Source: Prauserella marina
GTDB lineage: Bacteria > Actinomycetota > Actinomycetes > Mycobacteriales > Pseudonocardiaceae
NCBI RefSeq assembly: GCF_002240355.1
Contig: NZ_CP016353.1
Coordinates: forward strand, 310,001 to 374,000
Direction: 5' to 3'
DNA length: 64,000 nt
Shown: positions 25,994 through 34,296 of the stretch, in pieces
Layout of the letters: each line of letters opens with the position of its first letter
Position numbering within the stretch: the stretch's first letter is position 1
Translations under genes and position numbers: made by a program
The notes under the pieces: generated by a model
What the model saw: the letters and a program-made list of their open reading frames with translations, nothing else
Databases searched by the model: none
Told to the model about the DNA's origin: nothing

Positions 25994-26658
25994 TGGCCGG
26001 CGACAAGGGCAAGGACCAGACCTTCGCCAGTACCGCCGCCGTTGCCGGGTTGGCCCGTGAGGTCGAGGGCCTGCGCAAGGCGGTCGAGCCGGTGACGGCG
26101 CTGTCGAACCAGATCGATGAGCTCGCCCGCGTGGTGCAGTACCTGGCCGCTCGCCAGGCCGGGCCCGGCCCTGCGGCGGGGTGCACGCCGTCGTGGCTGG
26201 ACATGCCCACCGAACCGGCCGCGACGCGGGAGGCGCTGGAAGAGCTGGCGTGGTGGATGCGGTTGGTGTTCCTGCGCTATGCCGATGCCGCGCAGAACCT
26301 TCCGGAGTGCTGGCTCTGGCATCCCGACATCGTCGAGGAACTGCTGTGGCTGATGCATGCGTGGCTGGCCGCCTACCGCGACGAGAAGGCCACCGTGGCA
26401 CGGGCGGGGGACTGGCACGACCGCTACCGGCCCGGTGTGGTGCGGAGGATCAAGACGCTGGGCGGTAACTGCTCGCTGGAGAACCACCAGCAGCGCGGCA
26501 ACCACACCGGCAGCCCCGTCGTGCCCCTGACCGAGGCCATGGCACCGATCAGCGCGTGGTGGGCCACGCACCGCGAGCAGGCCGCGCCGGAGCCTGAGGA
26601 CGAGCACTACGCGGCGGCGGCCACGGTGCAACGGCGCGCGGGTGGTGGTCGGCGATGA
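25993..26658 (+). CDS. DUF4913-like protein of the transfer operon
   Basis: A 221-residue soluble protein. Residues 15-55 form a likely coiled coil (LAREVEGLRKAVEPVTALSN). The core (about 80-160) has the pattern typical of DUF4913 proteins found beside actinobacterial transfer genes: the segment NLPECWLWHPDIVEELLWLM, then WLAAYRDE and DWHDRYRPGVVRRI. The tail is Ala/Arg-rich. No catalytic motif is seen. Coupled on both sides (TGATG from the SsgA-like gene, ATGA to the GGDEF gene). Role unknown; constant association with coupling ATPases suggests a structural transfer factor. Confidence 0.72.
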   Translation: MAGDKGKDQTFASTAAVAGLAREVEGLRKAVEPVTALSNQIDELARVVQYLAARQAGPGPAAGCTPSWLDMPTEPAATREALEELAWWMRLVFLRYADAAQNLPECWLWHPDIVEELLWLMHAWLAAYRDEKATVARAGDWHDRYRPGVVRRIKTLGGNCSLENHQQRGNHTGSPVVPLTEAMAPISAWWATHREQAAPEPEDEHYAAAATVQRRAGGGRR

Positions 26659-27251
26659 CCACGACCGTGCTGGTTGCCGTGCTCGCTGCCGTGTGGCTGG
26701 TGCCGGTGTTCGTCGCGCGCTATTGGTGGCGGCGGACCGCGTTCGACCAGCTGACCGGCCTGCCCAACCGTTCCCGACTCGAGGCGCTGGCCGGCCGTGC
26801 TCGTCGCGGCCGGTCGGTGGGCGTGCTGTTGCTGGATGTGGACCGCTTCAAGCAGGTCAACGACACCCATGGCCACCGGGTCGGCGATGCCCTGCTGGCC
26901 GCGTTCGCCCACCGCCTGCACGCCGCGACCACTCGGCGCGAGGTCGCGGTGCGACTGCACGGTGACGAGTTCGCCGTCTGGCTTGGCGCCACCCGGTCCG
27001 ATGCCGCCGCCCGGCGGGCGGCCGAGATCGCGGAGGCGCTGTCCCGCCCGGTGACGGTGGCGGGCCGCGAGTTGGTGATGACCGCCAGCGTCGGTCACGC
27101 CACGGGCCCCGGCGGTACCCCGATCGCCGAGTTGCTGCACGCCGCCGACACCGCCATGTACGCGGTCAAGCGCGCCCGCCACGTCGTCCCCGGCTTGCCG
27201 ACGACCGAGTCGGCGCCGCGGTTGCGTGATCACGGAAAGGACGCCGCCTGA
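26655..27251 (+). CDS. Membrane-anchored GGDEF-domain protein (probable diguanylate cyclase)
   Basis: A 198-residue protein with one N-terminal membrane helix (about 4-22) directly followed by a GGDEF domain. The start DQLTGLPNRSRLE, the metal/substrate motif LLLDVDRFKQVNDTHGH, GDALL and the signature RLHGDEFAVW are present; the first Gly of GG(D/E)EF is His, a substitution that may keep or weaken activity. ADTAMYAVKRA closes the domain. The RxxD inhibitory site is absent. It would make c-di-GMP, which in Streptomyces binds BldD and blocks sporulation. No EAL domain is nearby. It is coupled by ATGA to DUF4913 and by TGATG to DUF2637. Confidence 0.88.
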   Translation: MTTTVLVAVLAAVWLVPVFVARYWWRRTAFDQLTGLPNRSRLEALAGRARRGRSVGVLLLDVDRFKQVNDTHGHRVGDALLAAFAHRLHAATTRREVAVRLHGDEFAVWLGATRSDAAARRAAEIAEALSRPVTVAGRELVMTASVGHATGPGGTPIAELLHAADTAMYAVKRARHVVPGLPTTESAPRLRDHGKDAA

Positions 27252-28162
27252 TGAACACGACCAGCACGAGCACCGAGAGCCCGAGGTCCGGGTGGGCTGT
27301 GTGGGGGCTGTGGCTTCCGGGCTTGCTCGTGGCCCTCGGTGCGGGTGTGGCCACCGCGCACGGCCTCTATGAGGTCGCGGCAGCGGCCGCGGTGCCGACC
27401 GTGATCGCGTGGCTGTACCCGCTGATCACCGACGGCCTGGCCCTGGTCGCCTACGTCGCCACCGCCCGGCTGACCGGGTCGGCACGGCGCTACGCGTGGG
27501 CCGTGGTGGTGCTGGCCGCCGGGCTGTCCGGTCTGGCGCAGGCCAGCTACCTCGCCGGGGGAGTCGGGGATGCCTCCCCGCTGCTGCGCTTCGGCGTCGG
27601 CGCGTGGCCCGCGGTCGCGGCCGCGATCGTGGCGCACCTGCTGTTCCTCATCGCCGCCGACCGTCCGACCGTGAACAACTCGACGGCCGAGAACTCCGGC
27701 GAGCGTCCGGTCGCCCCGGCGGCCGAGAGCGCGCCCGCGTCCAACACCGCTGTGTTGTCCACGTCGGATGATCGGCCGACCGTTCAGCTTCCCGCCGTTG
27801 AGCCCGAACGCGTTCAGACCTCGGCTGTTCAGCCGGGTGTTCACCGCGAGCGCGTCCAGCCTGTTCAGCCGTCGCGTCCGGTCGAGGCCCCGTCGGCGTC
27901 GTCGCCAGGTGTTCAGTCGCGGCCGTCCGGCGCGGCGCGGCGGGTGGAGGCCAAGCGGGCGCAGGCCCCGGCGCGCGAGCGCGCCGACGAGGCCGCCCAG
28001 CGCTACACCATCGAGCACAACGGCTTGCCCACGGTCACCCAGCTCATGGAACTGGCCGAGGTATCCCGAGGCACAGCAGGCGAGGCCCTCAAAGCCCTGC
28101 GAGACAAGCCCGCACCCCTACACCTGGTCCACGAGCACGACCAGCAGAAGGCCACCTCATGA
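27251..28162 (+). CDS. DUF2637-type membrane protein with C-terminal helix-turn-helix
   Basis: A 303-residue protein. Residues 15-135 contain four membrane helices of the DUF2637/Spd-like type (AVWGLWLPGLLVALGAGVAT, WLYPLITDGLALVAYVA, RYAWAVVVLAAGLSGLA and a fourth). A long Pro/Val/Gln/Ser-rich linker (about 140-235) leads to a basic segment and a winged-helix-like end (GLPTVTQLMELAEVSRGTAG then EALKALRDK). Spd proteins assist plasmid spread between hyphal compartments. It is the last gene of the coupled operon. The combination of membrane domain and DNA-binding end could tether element DNA at the membrane. Confidence 0.78.
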   Translation: MNTTSTSTESPRSGWAVWGLWLPGLLVALGAGVATAHGLYEVAAAAAVPTVIAWLYPLITDGLALVAYVATARLTGSARRYAWAVVVLAAGLSGLAQASYLAGGVGDASPLLRFGVGAWPAVAAAIVAHLLFLIAADRPTVNNSTAENSGERPVAPAAESAPASNTAVLSTSDDRPTVQLPAVEPERVQTSAVQPGVHRERVQPVQPSRPVEAPSASSPGVQSRPSGAARRVEAKRAQAPARERADEAAQRYTIEHNGLPTVTQLMELAEVSRGTAGEALKALRDKPAPLHLVHEHDQQKATS

Positions 28163-28397
28163 CCGCGACCACCAGCACAGCACCAGCCGCCAGAACTCTT
28201 TCCAACTACACGACCATGTCCACGACTCAGCACAGCAGCACAGTCACCCTCACGACGACTCCAGTAGAAGAGCAGAACGACAGAGCACACCTAGGCATCA
28301 CGATCAGATGGGCCGGTGCGCCGTGGCCGGCGCCCGGGACACGACCCGCGTTGTTGATCTCCGTTCAGGGTGAGTTGATCTTGGTCGGGTGGTCAGG
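28163..28397. other. Gap before the relaxase gene, possible cis transfer region
   Basis: About 235 bases with noticeably lower GC in the first half than the flanking genes. An 81-codon frame (28159-28404) fills it and starts with an ATGA overlap, but its composition (Thr/Ser-rich, no motif) and its overlap with the relaxase start make it doubtful. A short GC-rich dyad lies near 28310-28345. Since MobF nicking sites often lie near their relaxase gene, an oriT here is possible, though the palindrome at 33441 is a better candidate. Confidence 0.35.
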
Positions 28398-31300
28398 ATG
28401 CTGACGATTTCGACGGGCTACTCGGTCGACTACCTCACAAACGAGGTCGCCGCGGGGCGGGAGAACTACTACACCGGCGCGGTCGCGGCGGGGGAGCCGC
28501 CGGGCCGCTGGTATGGCGCCGGCGCGGAAAAGCTCGGTCTCACGGGGCTGGTCGACGAGCAGGACATGACCGCGCTCTACGAGCGCTTCGTCGACCCGCG
28601 TGACGAGTTCTTCCGCGACCCCGCCCGGTGGGGTGGGGCGTCCACTCTGGGCCACACCGGACGCAAGTATCAGAGCGAGGAGGAGCTGTACGCGGCCGCG
28701 CTGGAACGCGAACCGGACGCCAGTCCTGAACGCCGGGCCGAACTCCGGTTGGACGCGGGCAAGCGCGTCCGGAAGAACGTGCCCTTTCTGGACGCGACGT
28801 TCAGCGTTCAGAAGTCGGTGACCGTCCTGCACACCGCGTTCGAAGCTCAGCAGGTCGCCGCCGAACACGCCGCCGAACACGCGGCCGCCGCGCTGAACAC
28901 GGCCGCACCGGACGAGGTCGCGGAACTCGAGCGGCAGCGCGATGAGGCGTTGTGGGCGGCAGAGTCGTGGCGCGCGCACCGCGACGCGGTCGAGGACGCC
29001 ATCTGGGCGGGCAACCGCGCCGCCCTGGACTACCTGTCCGAGCACGCCGGCTACTCGCGGATCGGGCACCACGGCGGCGCCGCCGGGCGGTTCATCGACG
29101 CGCACGACTTCGTGGTGGCCTCGTTCTTCCAGCACGACTCCCGCAACCACGACCCGCAGCTGCACATCCACAACGCGATCCTCAACCGCGTCGAGGGCGC
29201 CGACGGCCAGTGGCGAACGCTGGACTCGAAGGCGATCCACAAATTCCGGGCCGCGGCCGCCGCGGTCGCCGAACGCACGACTGAGGAACACCTCGCCCAC
29301 GCCCTCGGGGTGCGCTTCGCCGCGCGCCCGGACGGCAAGGCCCGCGAGGTCGTCGGCATCAGCCCCGAGGTGATGGAGCTGTTCAGCTCCCGTCGCCGGG
29401 CGATCACCGCCCGCACGCGCGAGCTGGTCGAGGCGTTCGAGACCAAGTTCGGCCGGGAGCCCAACACCCTGGAGCTGGACCGGCTGCAGCGTCAGGCAAC
29501 CTTCGCCACCCGTAACGCCAAGTCCCACGAGGGCGAGACCGTCGAGGCCCGGCTGGAGCGGTGGGACCGGCAGTTGCGCGCCGAGGTCGCCGGCGGCCTC
29601 GCCCAGGTCGCCAAGGATGTCCTGCACCACAGCAGTGAACAAGCCGAGCCCGTGGCGTGGGCGCCGAACGAAGTGCTGGCCACCGCGCTGGCTGATGTCC
29701 AGTCCAAGAAGGCCGGGTGGACGTCGCCGGACCTGACCCGGGCGATCAGCGACGCACTGCCCGACCAGCTCGGCGACCTCACCGGGCAGGACATGGCGCG
29801 CCTGCTGGACACGCTCACCGAGCAGGGCCTGGAGTTGGCGGTGCCACTGGACGCCGAACGCCCCGGCACGGCCGAACTGCCGGACGAACTGCGACTGGCG
29901 AACGGGGTCTCGGTGTACGAGGCGCCGGGCAAGCGCCTGTACGCCACCCCGGAGCACGTGCACACCGAACGCGCCCTCGTCGCCTCGACCGCCCGCGCCG
30001 AGGCACCCGCGCTGGTCGCGTCCGCGATCGAGCGTTTCCTGACCGGGATCGCCGAGTCCGGCATCGAACTCGGCGCCGATCAGGCCGCCGCGGTGCGCGG
30101 CGTGCTCAACTCCGGCGCCAGCGTCGAATCCCTCGTCGGCCCCGCGGGCACCGGTAAGTCCTTTGTGGTGGGCACGCTGGCCAAGGCCTGGCAAGACCCC
30201 ACGCTGTGGGAGGGCCGGCAGCGCACGGTCGTGGGTCTGGCGTCCAGCCAGATCGCCACCGACGTCCTCGCCGGCGAAGGCCTCACCGCTCGCAACATCA
30301 CCCAATGGCTCGGTGCGCAGCGACGACTGGCCGACGGCGGCCGCGCCCTCGACGATGTCCAGTGGCAGTTGGCCGCGGGCGATCTGGTGGTGGTCGACGA
30401 GTCGGCGATGGCCAATACCGCCGACCTCGCCGCGATCCACCAGCACGTCACCGCCGCCGGCGCCAAGCTGCTGCTGACCGGAGACCACCGCCAACTCGCC
30501 GCTGTCGGCGCCGGGGGCGGTATGCACCTCATGGCCGACGCGGGTGCGGCCTACGAACTCGTCGAGGCCCGCCGCTTCGCCGCCGAGTGGGAACGCACCG
30601 CGTCCCTGCGTCTGCGCGACGGCGACGAGACCGTGCTCGGCGACTACCACAAACACGGCCGCCTGCTCGACGGCGGAACCCTGGAGCAGGCCGAAGCCTC
30701 CGCGGCCCGCGCCTGGCTCGCCGACACCCTCGACGGGCACCGTTCGCTGCTGATCGTCGACACCAACGAGCAAGCCGCCCGCCTCTCGGCCGACCTGCGC
30801 GCCGAACTCGTGCGGCTCGGCAAGGTCGCCGAGCAAGGGGTGCCGCTGGGACTGCAGGGCACCTACGCCGGGACCGGTGACCTCATCCAGGCACGCCTCA
30901 ACGGCTGGGACTTGGCCGGATACGAGGGCAACCGGCGCGGCCCGATCAACCGCGAGCAGTACCGCGTCCTCGCCACCCGCGACGACGGCGGCCTCGTCGT
31001 CGCCCCCATCCTCGGCCGCGACTCAGCGGGGGAGCAGCTCGGCGAACGAATGACCCTGCCCGGCGGCTACGTCGCCGAGCACGTCGCGTTGGGCTACGCC
31101 TCCACCGTCCACAGCGGCCAAGGCCTGACCGTGGACCGCAGCCACACCGTCATCACCGCCAACACCAGCGCCGAAGCCCTCTACGTCGGCATGTCCCGCG
31201 GCCGCCACGGCAACACCGCGCACGTCACCACCCGCGCTGTGCCCGTCGACGCACCCGACGGGGCGGCTCTCGACGCCGTGCACCGCGCCCCCGCCGCCGT

Positions 31301-32831
31301 GCTCGCCGGAGCCTTCGACACCGCCGACCCGCAACAGTCCGCACTCGCCGCGGCCATCGAGTCGACACAGGAGACCGAGGCCATCCGCACGCCCGCCGAA
31401 CTGCTGGCCGACGCCACCGAACTCGCCACCGCCGGGCGCACCGCCCGCTGGCTGGACCAGCTCGTCGACACCGGCCACCTCACCGCCGAGCAGCGCGCCC
31501 GCATCGCCGTCGAAGACGGCGGCCCCACCCTGTCCCGACTGCTGCGCCGCGCCGAACTCGCCGGCCATGACCCCCGCCAGGTGCTCACCGATGCCGTCGC
31601 CAGCCACCCACTCACCGGGGCACGACAGCTGACCAACGTGCTGCACCACCGCATCGCCACCGGCACCACCCTGGACCCCACCGGCGACAGCTACACCGAC
31701 TGGCTGCCCCAGGTCGACGATCCCCAGTGGCGGACCTACCTGCAGTCGCTGGCCGGGGCCGCCGACCAGCGGCGGGAGGGCCTGGCCGCCGAGCAGGCCG
31801 AACAGCCGGACCAATGGGTCGTTGAAGCTTTCGGTGCCCCGCCCGAAGAACCGGCCGCGGTCGACGCCTGGAAGGCCAAGGTCGGGATCGTCGCCGCGCA
31901 CCGCGAGCTGACCGGCCACGACGACCCCGAGACCGCGCTCGGCGCGGCACCCAAGGCCGGACAGGTCGAGACCTACGCGTCGTGGCGCGCCGCCTGGCGC
32001 ACGCTGGGTCGCCCCGAGTCCGGTCGCGACGAGCTGGAAATGTCCGACGGCCAGCTGCTCATGCGAGTACGCGCCCACGAGCGCGAGGCCACATGGGGAC
32101 CGGGTTATGTCGCCGACGAACTCGCCGGCACCCGTCAGGCCACCGAGACCCAACGCCAGGCCGCCGCGATGCGCCGGGCCGAAGCCCAAGCCGCCACCGA
32201 GGAGGCCGAGCGGGAACGGCTCACCCGCGAGGCCGACGATGCCGAGGCCCTGGCCGAGGTGCTCGACCAGCGTGCCCGCCAGCTCGCCGAGGCCGACGAC
32301 GTCCGGGCGCTGTGGTTGGCGCACACCGCCGAAACCCGCGCCGCCGCCGACCGTGCCAACGCCGAACTGTCGGCCCGCCACGTCGACGACACCGAGCCCG
32401 AACCTGTCGTCACCGCCGAGGAATGGCTAGCCGCCCACGCCGAGGACACCCAGATCGAGGACCAGCACCGCGAGGTCACCGACGAGCAAGACCTGGCCGA
32501 GGTCACCGAGCAGCGCAGCGCCGACGTCGCCGCGATCGAGCAGGAACCGCACCCCGACGCCGCCGAAACCGAGGTCGCCGATCTTCGCGACAGCGCCGTC
32601 AACGAAGAAGTGCCGGAGCACCACGACGCGGTGCGGGTGCCCACCGCGGAGGAAACCGCCGACACCGTCGCCCGCGCACAGCGGGCACTGCTGGAAATCG
32701 AACAACGCCAGCAACTCGACCAGCAGCACGCCGCCGAACTCGCTGTGAGCGCCGAACTGGCTCGACGGCACGCCGAGGACGGCGCTGTCGAACAGCAGGC
32801 AGCCGAGGACGATGCGGCGCTGATGCGATGA
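28398..32831 (+). CDS. MobF-family conjugative relaxase with RecD-like helicase
   Basis: A 1,477-residue TrwC/TraI-type relaxase that nicks oriT, stays bound to the 5' end and unwinds the strand for transfer. The N-terminal domain starts MLTISTGYSVDYL and has the active-site tyrosines in DYL and ENYYTG (about 12, 26, 27), the RWYGAGAEKLGL segment, and the metal-binding His triad in HDFVVASFFQHDSRNHD and LHIHNAI (about 255-257). The helicase has Walker A GPAGTGKS (about 581-588), VVVDESAM, LLTGDHRQLAAVG and the RecD2-like YASTVHSGQGLTVDR. The last 350 residues are an acidic Glu/Ala-rich coiled coil. ATG 28398 gives the standard MobF opening. Confidence 0.93.
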   Translation: MLTISTGYSVDYLTNEVAAGRENYYTGAVAAGEPPGRWYGAGAEKLGLTGLVDEQDMTALYERFVDPRDEFFRDPARWGGASTLGHTGRKYQSEEELYAAALEREPDASPERRAELRLDAGKRVRKNVPFLDATFSVQKSVTVLHTAFEAQQVAAEHAAEHAAAALNTAAPDEVAELERQRDEALWAAESWRAHRDAVEDAIWAGNRAALDYLSEHAGYSRIGHHGGAAGRFIDAHDFVVASFFQHDSRNHDPQLHIHNAILNRVEGADGQWRTLDSKAIHKFRAAAAAVAERTTEEHLAHALGVRFAARPDGKAREVVGISPEVMELFSSRRRAITARTRELVEAFETKFGREPNTLELDRLQRQATFATRNAKSHEGETVEARLERWDRQLRAEVAGGLAQVAKDVLHHSSEQAEPVAWAPNEVLATALADVQSKKAGWTSPDLTRAISDALPDQLGDLTGQDMARLLDTLTEQGLELAVPLDAERPGTAELPDELRLANGVSVYEAPGKRLYATPEHVHTERALVASTARAEAPALVASAIERFLTGIAESGIELGADQAAAVRGVLNSGASVESLVGPAGTGKSFVVGTLAKAWQDPTLWEGRQRTVVGLASSQIATDVLAGEGLTARNITQWLGAQRRLADGGRALDDVQWQLAAGDLVVVDESAMANTADLAAIHQHVTAAGAKLLLTGDHRQLAAVGAGGGMHLMADAGAAYELVEARRFAAEWERTASLRLRDGDETVLGDYHKHGRLLDGGTLEQAEASAARAWLADTLDGHRSLLIVDTNEQAARLSADLRAELVRLGKVAEQGVPLGLQGTYAGTGDLIQARLNGWDLAGYEGNRRGPINREQYRVLATRDDGGLVVAPILGRDSAGEQLGERMTLPGGYVAEHVALGYASTVHSGQGLTVDRSHTVITANTSAEALYVGMSRGRHGNTAHVTTRAVPVDAPDGAALDAVHRAPAAVLAGAFDTADPQQSALAAAIESTQETEAIRTPAELLADATELATAGRTARWLDQLVDTGHLTAEQRARIAVEDGGPTLSRLLRRAELAGHDPRQVLTDAVASHPLTGARQLTNVLHHRIATGTTLDPTGDSYTDWLPQVDDPQWRTYLQSLAGAADQRREGLAAEQAEQPDQWVVEAFGAPPEEPAAVDAWKAKVGIVAAHRELTGHDDPETALGAAPKAGQVETYASWRAAWRTLGRPESGRDELEMSDGQLLMRVRAHEREATWGPGYVADELAGTRQATETQRQAAAMRRAEAQAATEEAERERLTREADDAEALAEVLDQRARQLAEADDVRALWLAHTAETRAAADRANAELSARHVDDTEPEPVVTAEEWLAAHAEDTQIEDQHREVTDEQDLAEVTEQRSADVAAIEQEPHPDAAETEVADLRDSAVNEEVPEHHDAVRVPTAEETADTVARAQRALLEIEQRQQLDQQHAAELAVSAELARRHAEDGAVEQQAAEDDAALMR

Positions 32832-32840
32832 CGCCGACGG

Positions 32841-33254
32841 TCAGCCGCGCGTGCTCTCCGGGACGGTGATCGGGGCGGGGCCGGTGCGACGCCAGGCCCA
32901 CGCCAATGTCGCCACCACCGCCTCCAGCCAGCCCGGCTGACTGAGCACGCGCGGCGGCACCGGCCGACGGAACAGCATCGCCTCCGCCGCCTGGCACTCC
33001 GCCGCGATCAACTCCTCATAGGCAGACCCGGAACGACGGGTCACCGGAGCCTTCGCCATCTCCCGACCACCGGTGATATTCGGAACAGAGGCGCCGGCCA
33101 GCCAGCGGCAAGTCGCCACCACACCGAACGTGCCCCAGCTCTGATCCTCGGCCAGCTGGCGCTCGGCGGCCACCCACACCCGGGCGAACTCGACCACCGG
33201 CACACGCACATTGCGCGCCGGGATCCGGTCCAGATCAGCGCCCGTCAACTCCAC
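32841..33254 (-). CDS. Hypothetical protein convergent with the relaxase
   Basis: About 137 residues. It contains DRIPARNVRVPVVEFARVWV, AAERQLAEDQSWGTFGVV, CRWLAGASVP and PRVLSQPGWLEAVVATLAWAW, with a Trp-rich C-terminus. No known fold is recognised. The start is uncertain: GTG 33254 gives a natural N-terminus, but the frame stays open for 160 more codons of doubtful sequence. The stop is 9 bases from the relaxase stop. It would be transcribed against the transfer operon, from the region holding the palindromes at 33318-33513. A small regulator or entry-exclusion factor is possible but unsupported. Confidence 0.55.
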   Translation of the reverse strand: MELTGADLDRIPARNVRVPVVEFARVWVAAERQLAEDQSWGTFGVVATCRWLAGASVPNITGGREMAKAPVTRRSGSAYEELIAAECQAAEAMLFRRPVPPRVLSQPGWLEAVVATLAWAWRRTGPAPITVPESTRG

Positions 33255-33317
33255 ACCTCGATGGTGCCACCCACCACCGACAACGCAGCAGCTCCAGACG
33301 GTGGGACAGCACTGCGA

Positions 33318-33360
33318 CCCGACCTCTGCGGTCGGGAAACCGGGCCGACCTCCGGTCGGC
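33318..33360. repeat. Two tandem hairpins sharing the stem CCGACC/GGTCGG
   Basis: CCCGACC-TCTGC-GGTCGGG (33318-33336) and GCCGACC-TCC-GGTCGGC (33344-33360), 7 bases apart. Shared stems point to repeated protein-binding sites or paired terminators in the region between divergent genes. Confidence 0.6.
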
Positions 33361-33440
33361 GCAGCTCTCTTCATACGCGACAAACGTAGCCACTCACCTC
33401 GTCTGCGGCACACAAGTCCGGTTACCACGACGGCACCTCC

Positions 33441-33513
33441 CCAGCAAGGGGTCCGAAACATCTTGGCCGCAAAAAGCGCGCGGCCAACATCTTTCGGCCT
33501 GATCCCTTGCTGG
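33441..33513. repeat. Long imperfect palindrome, candidate oriT or strand-initiation hairpin
   Basis: The 30-base left arm begins CCAGCAAGGGGTCCG and ends CTTGGCCGC; the 34-base right arm is its near-complement, GCGGCCAACATC to CCCTTGCTGG. The nine-base loop is AAAAAGCGC. About 26 bases pair, with a 3-base bulge and three mismatches. It is the longest palindrome I found in the window and lies in a non-coding stretch, 680 bases after the relaxase gene, as expected of an oriT or single-strand origin. A terminator is less likely because no gene ends here. Confidence 0.6.
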
Positions 33514-33637
33514 CGAGCCTCCGCCGACGTGGTCGCCCTCGCCCGCGGGCAGGCACCGGAAAAGCACCGGCGCAGCCCGCAGGCCCAAGGGCCGCGGACA
33601 CGCAAACCCCAACGACCGACCACGAAGGGAACGTCGA

Positions 33638-33853
33638 ATGGCTCGCACCAAGACCACCGACAAAGTCGCCGCCGAGTCGTGCGGAATGACCGTCGAGCAG
33701 TGGCAGCAAGCGCAACAGCAGGCCAAGACAGCACGGACGCGGGGCCGCCGACCCACCGGCACCGCAGGGGCCGACCCGAAACTCGCCACCTGGGGCCCGG
33801 TCGAGAACCAGATGGCGATGTTCACCGACGAGGAGACGGCGGGTGAGGCGTGA
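33638..33853 (+). CDS. Small hypothetical basic protein, first of the methyltransferase operon
   Basis: A 71-residue protein: a basic N-terminus (MARTKTTDKVAAESCG), a Gln/Ala-rich helix (TVEQWQQAQQQAKTARTRG) and an acidic end. No domain is known. ATG 33638 is preceded by a GAAGGGA stretch. Its stop overlaps the next start (TGATG), as do all genes of this operon. It could be a small DNA-associated protein. The preceding 380 bases hold the palindromes. Confidence 0.6.
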   Translation: MARTKTTDKVAAESCGMTVEQWQQAQQQAKTARTRGRRPTGTAGADPKLATWGPVENQMAMFTDEETAGEA

Positions 33854-34296
33854 TGGGCACCGTCTACTGCGGACCGTTTGCCGAGGCGGTTGGCTACCAC
33901 GACCACGAGGGATACTCGGCGCGGATCCTGCCGGATGGCACCGAGACCGCCATCTGGACGTACGAGACCCGTGAGTTCGTCGGCTACCGTGCCCACTGCG
34001 AGTGCGGCTGGCGTGGTCGGCACCGCTACGCGGCCACCGACGAAGGTGAGCAGCTCGCCGACGAGGAATGGGATCGTGACCACCTCCGTCCTCTCATCGA
34101 TGCTGAAGCCCAGCGGTACACCGTGCCCGCGTCAAGGCTGCTCGACTTCACCCGCGAGCTGCGTGAGTCGCTGACCACCACGGACGACGAGCAGGGCAGG
34201 CCGATGCTGACCGCCCACTGCCAAGGCGTACTTCACGCTGCCGAGCAGCTGGAACGGTTCCTGGACGACCTCGCCCAGAACGGGGGTGAGCTGTGA
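33853..34296 (+). CDS. Hypothetical protein with a Cys-x-Cys motif
   Basis: A 147-residue acidic protein. The middle has HCECGWRGRHRY, a CxC site with nearby His residues like half of a zinc ribbon. The C-terminal third is helical (ASRLLDFTRELRESL, GVLHAAEQLERFLDDLAQ). Proteins of this kind occur upstream of methyltransferases in actinobacterial elements, but no activity is known to me. TGATG overlaps on both sides show tight coupling to the small basic protein and to the methyltransferase. Confidence 0.65.
   Translation: MGTVYCGPFAEAVGYHDHEGYSARILPDGTETAIWTYETREFVGYRAHCECGWRGRHRYAATDEGEQLADEEWDRDHLRPLIDAEAQRYTVPASRLLDFTRELRESLTTTDDEQGRPMLTAHCQGVLHAAEQLERFLDDLAQNGGEL

Noticed and set aside
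28159-28404. 81-codon frame between the DUF2637 and relaxase genes
   Set aside because: It has an ATGA overlap but Thr/Ser-rich random-looking content, no domain, and overlaps the relaxase start; left as a possible cis region.
28365-30836. Open frame of 823 codons antisense to the relaxase
   Set aside because: Low-complexity Gly/Val/Arg sequence without motifs; the sense strand encodes a clear MobF relaxase.
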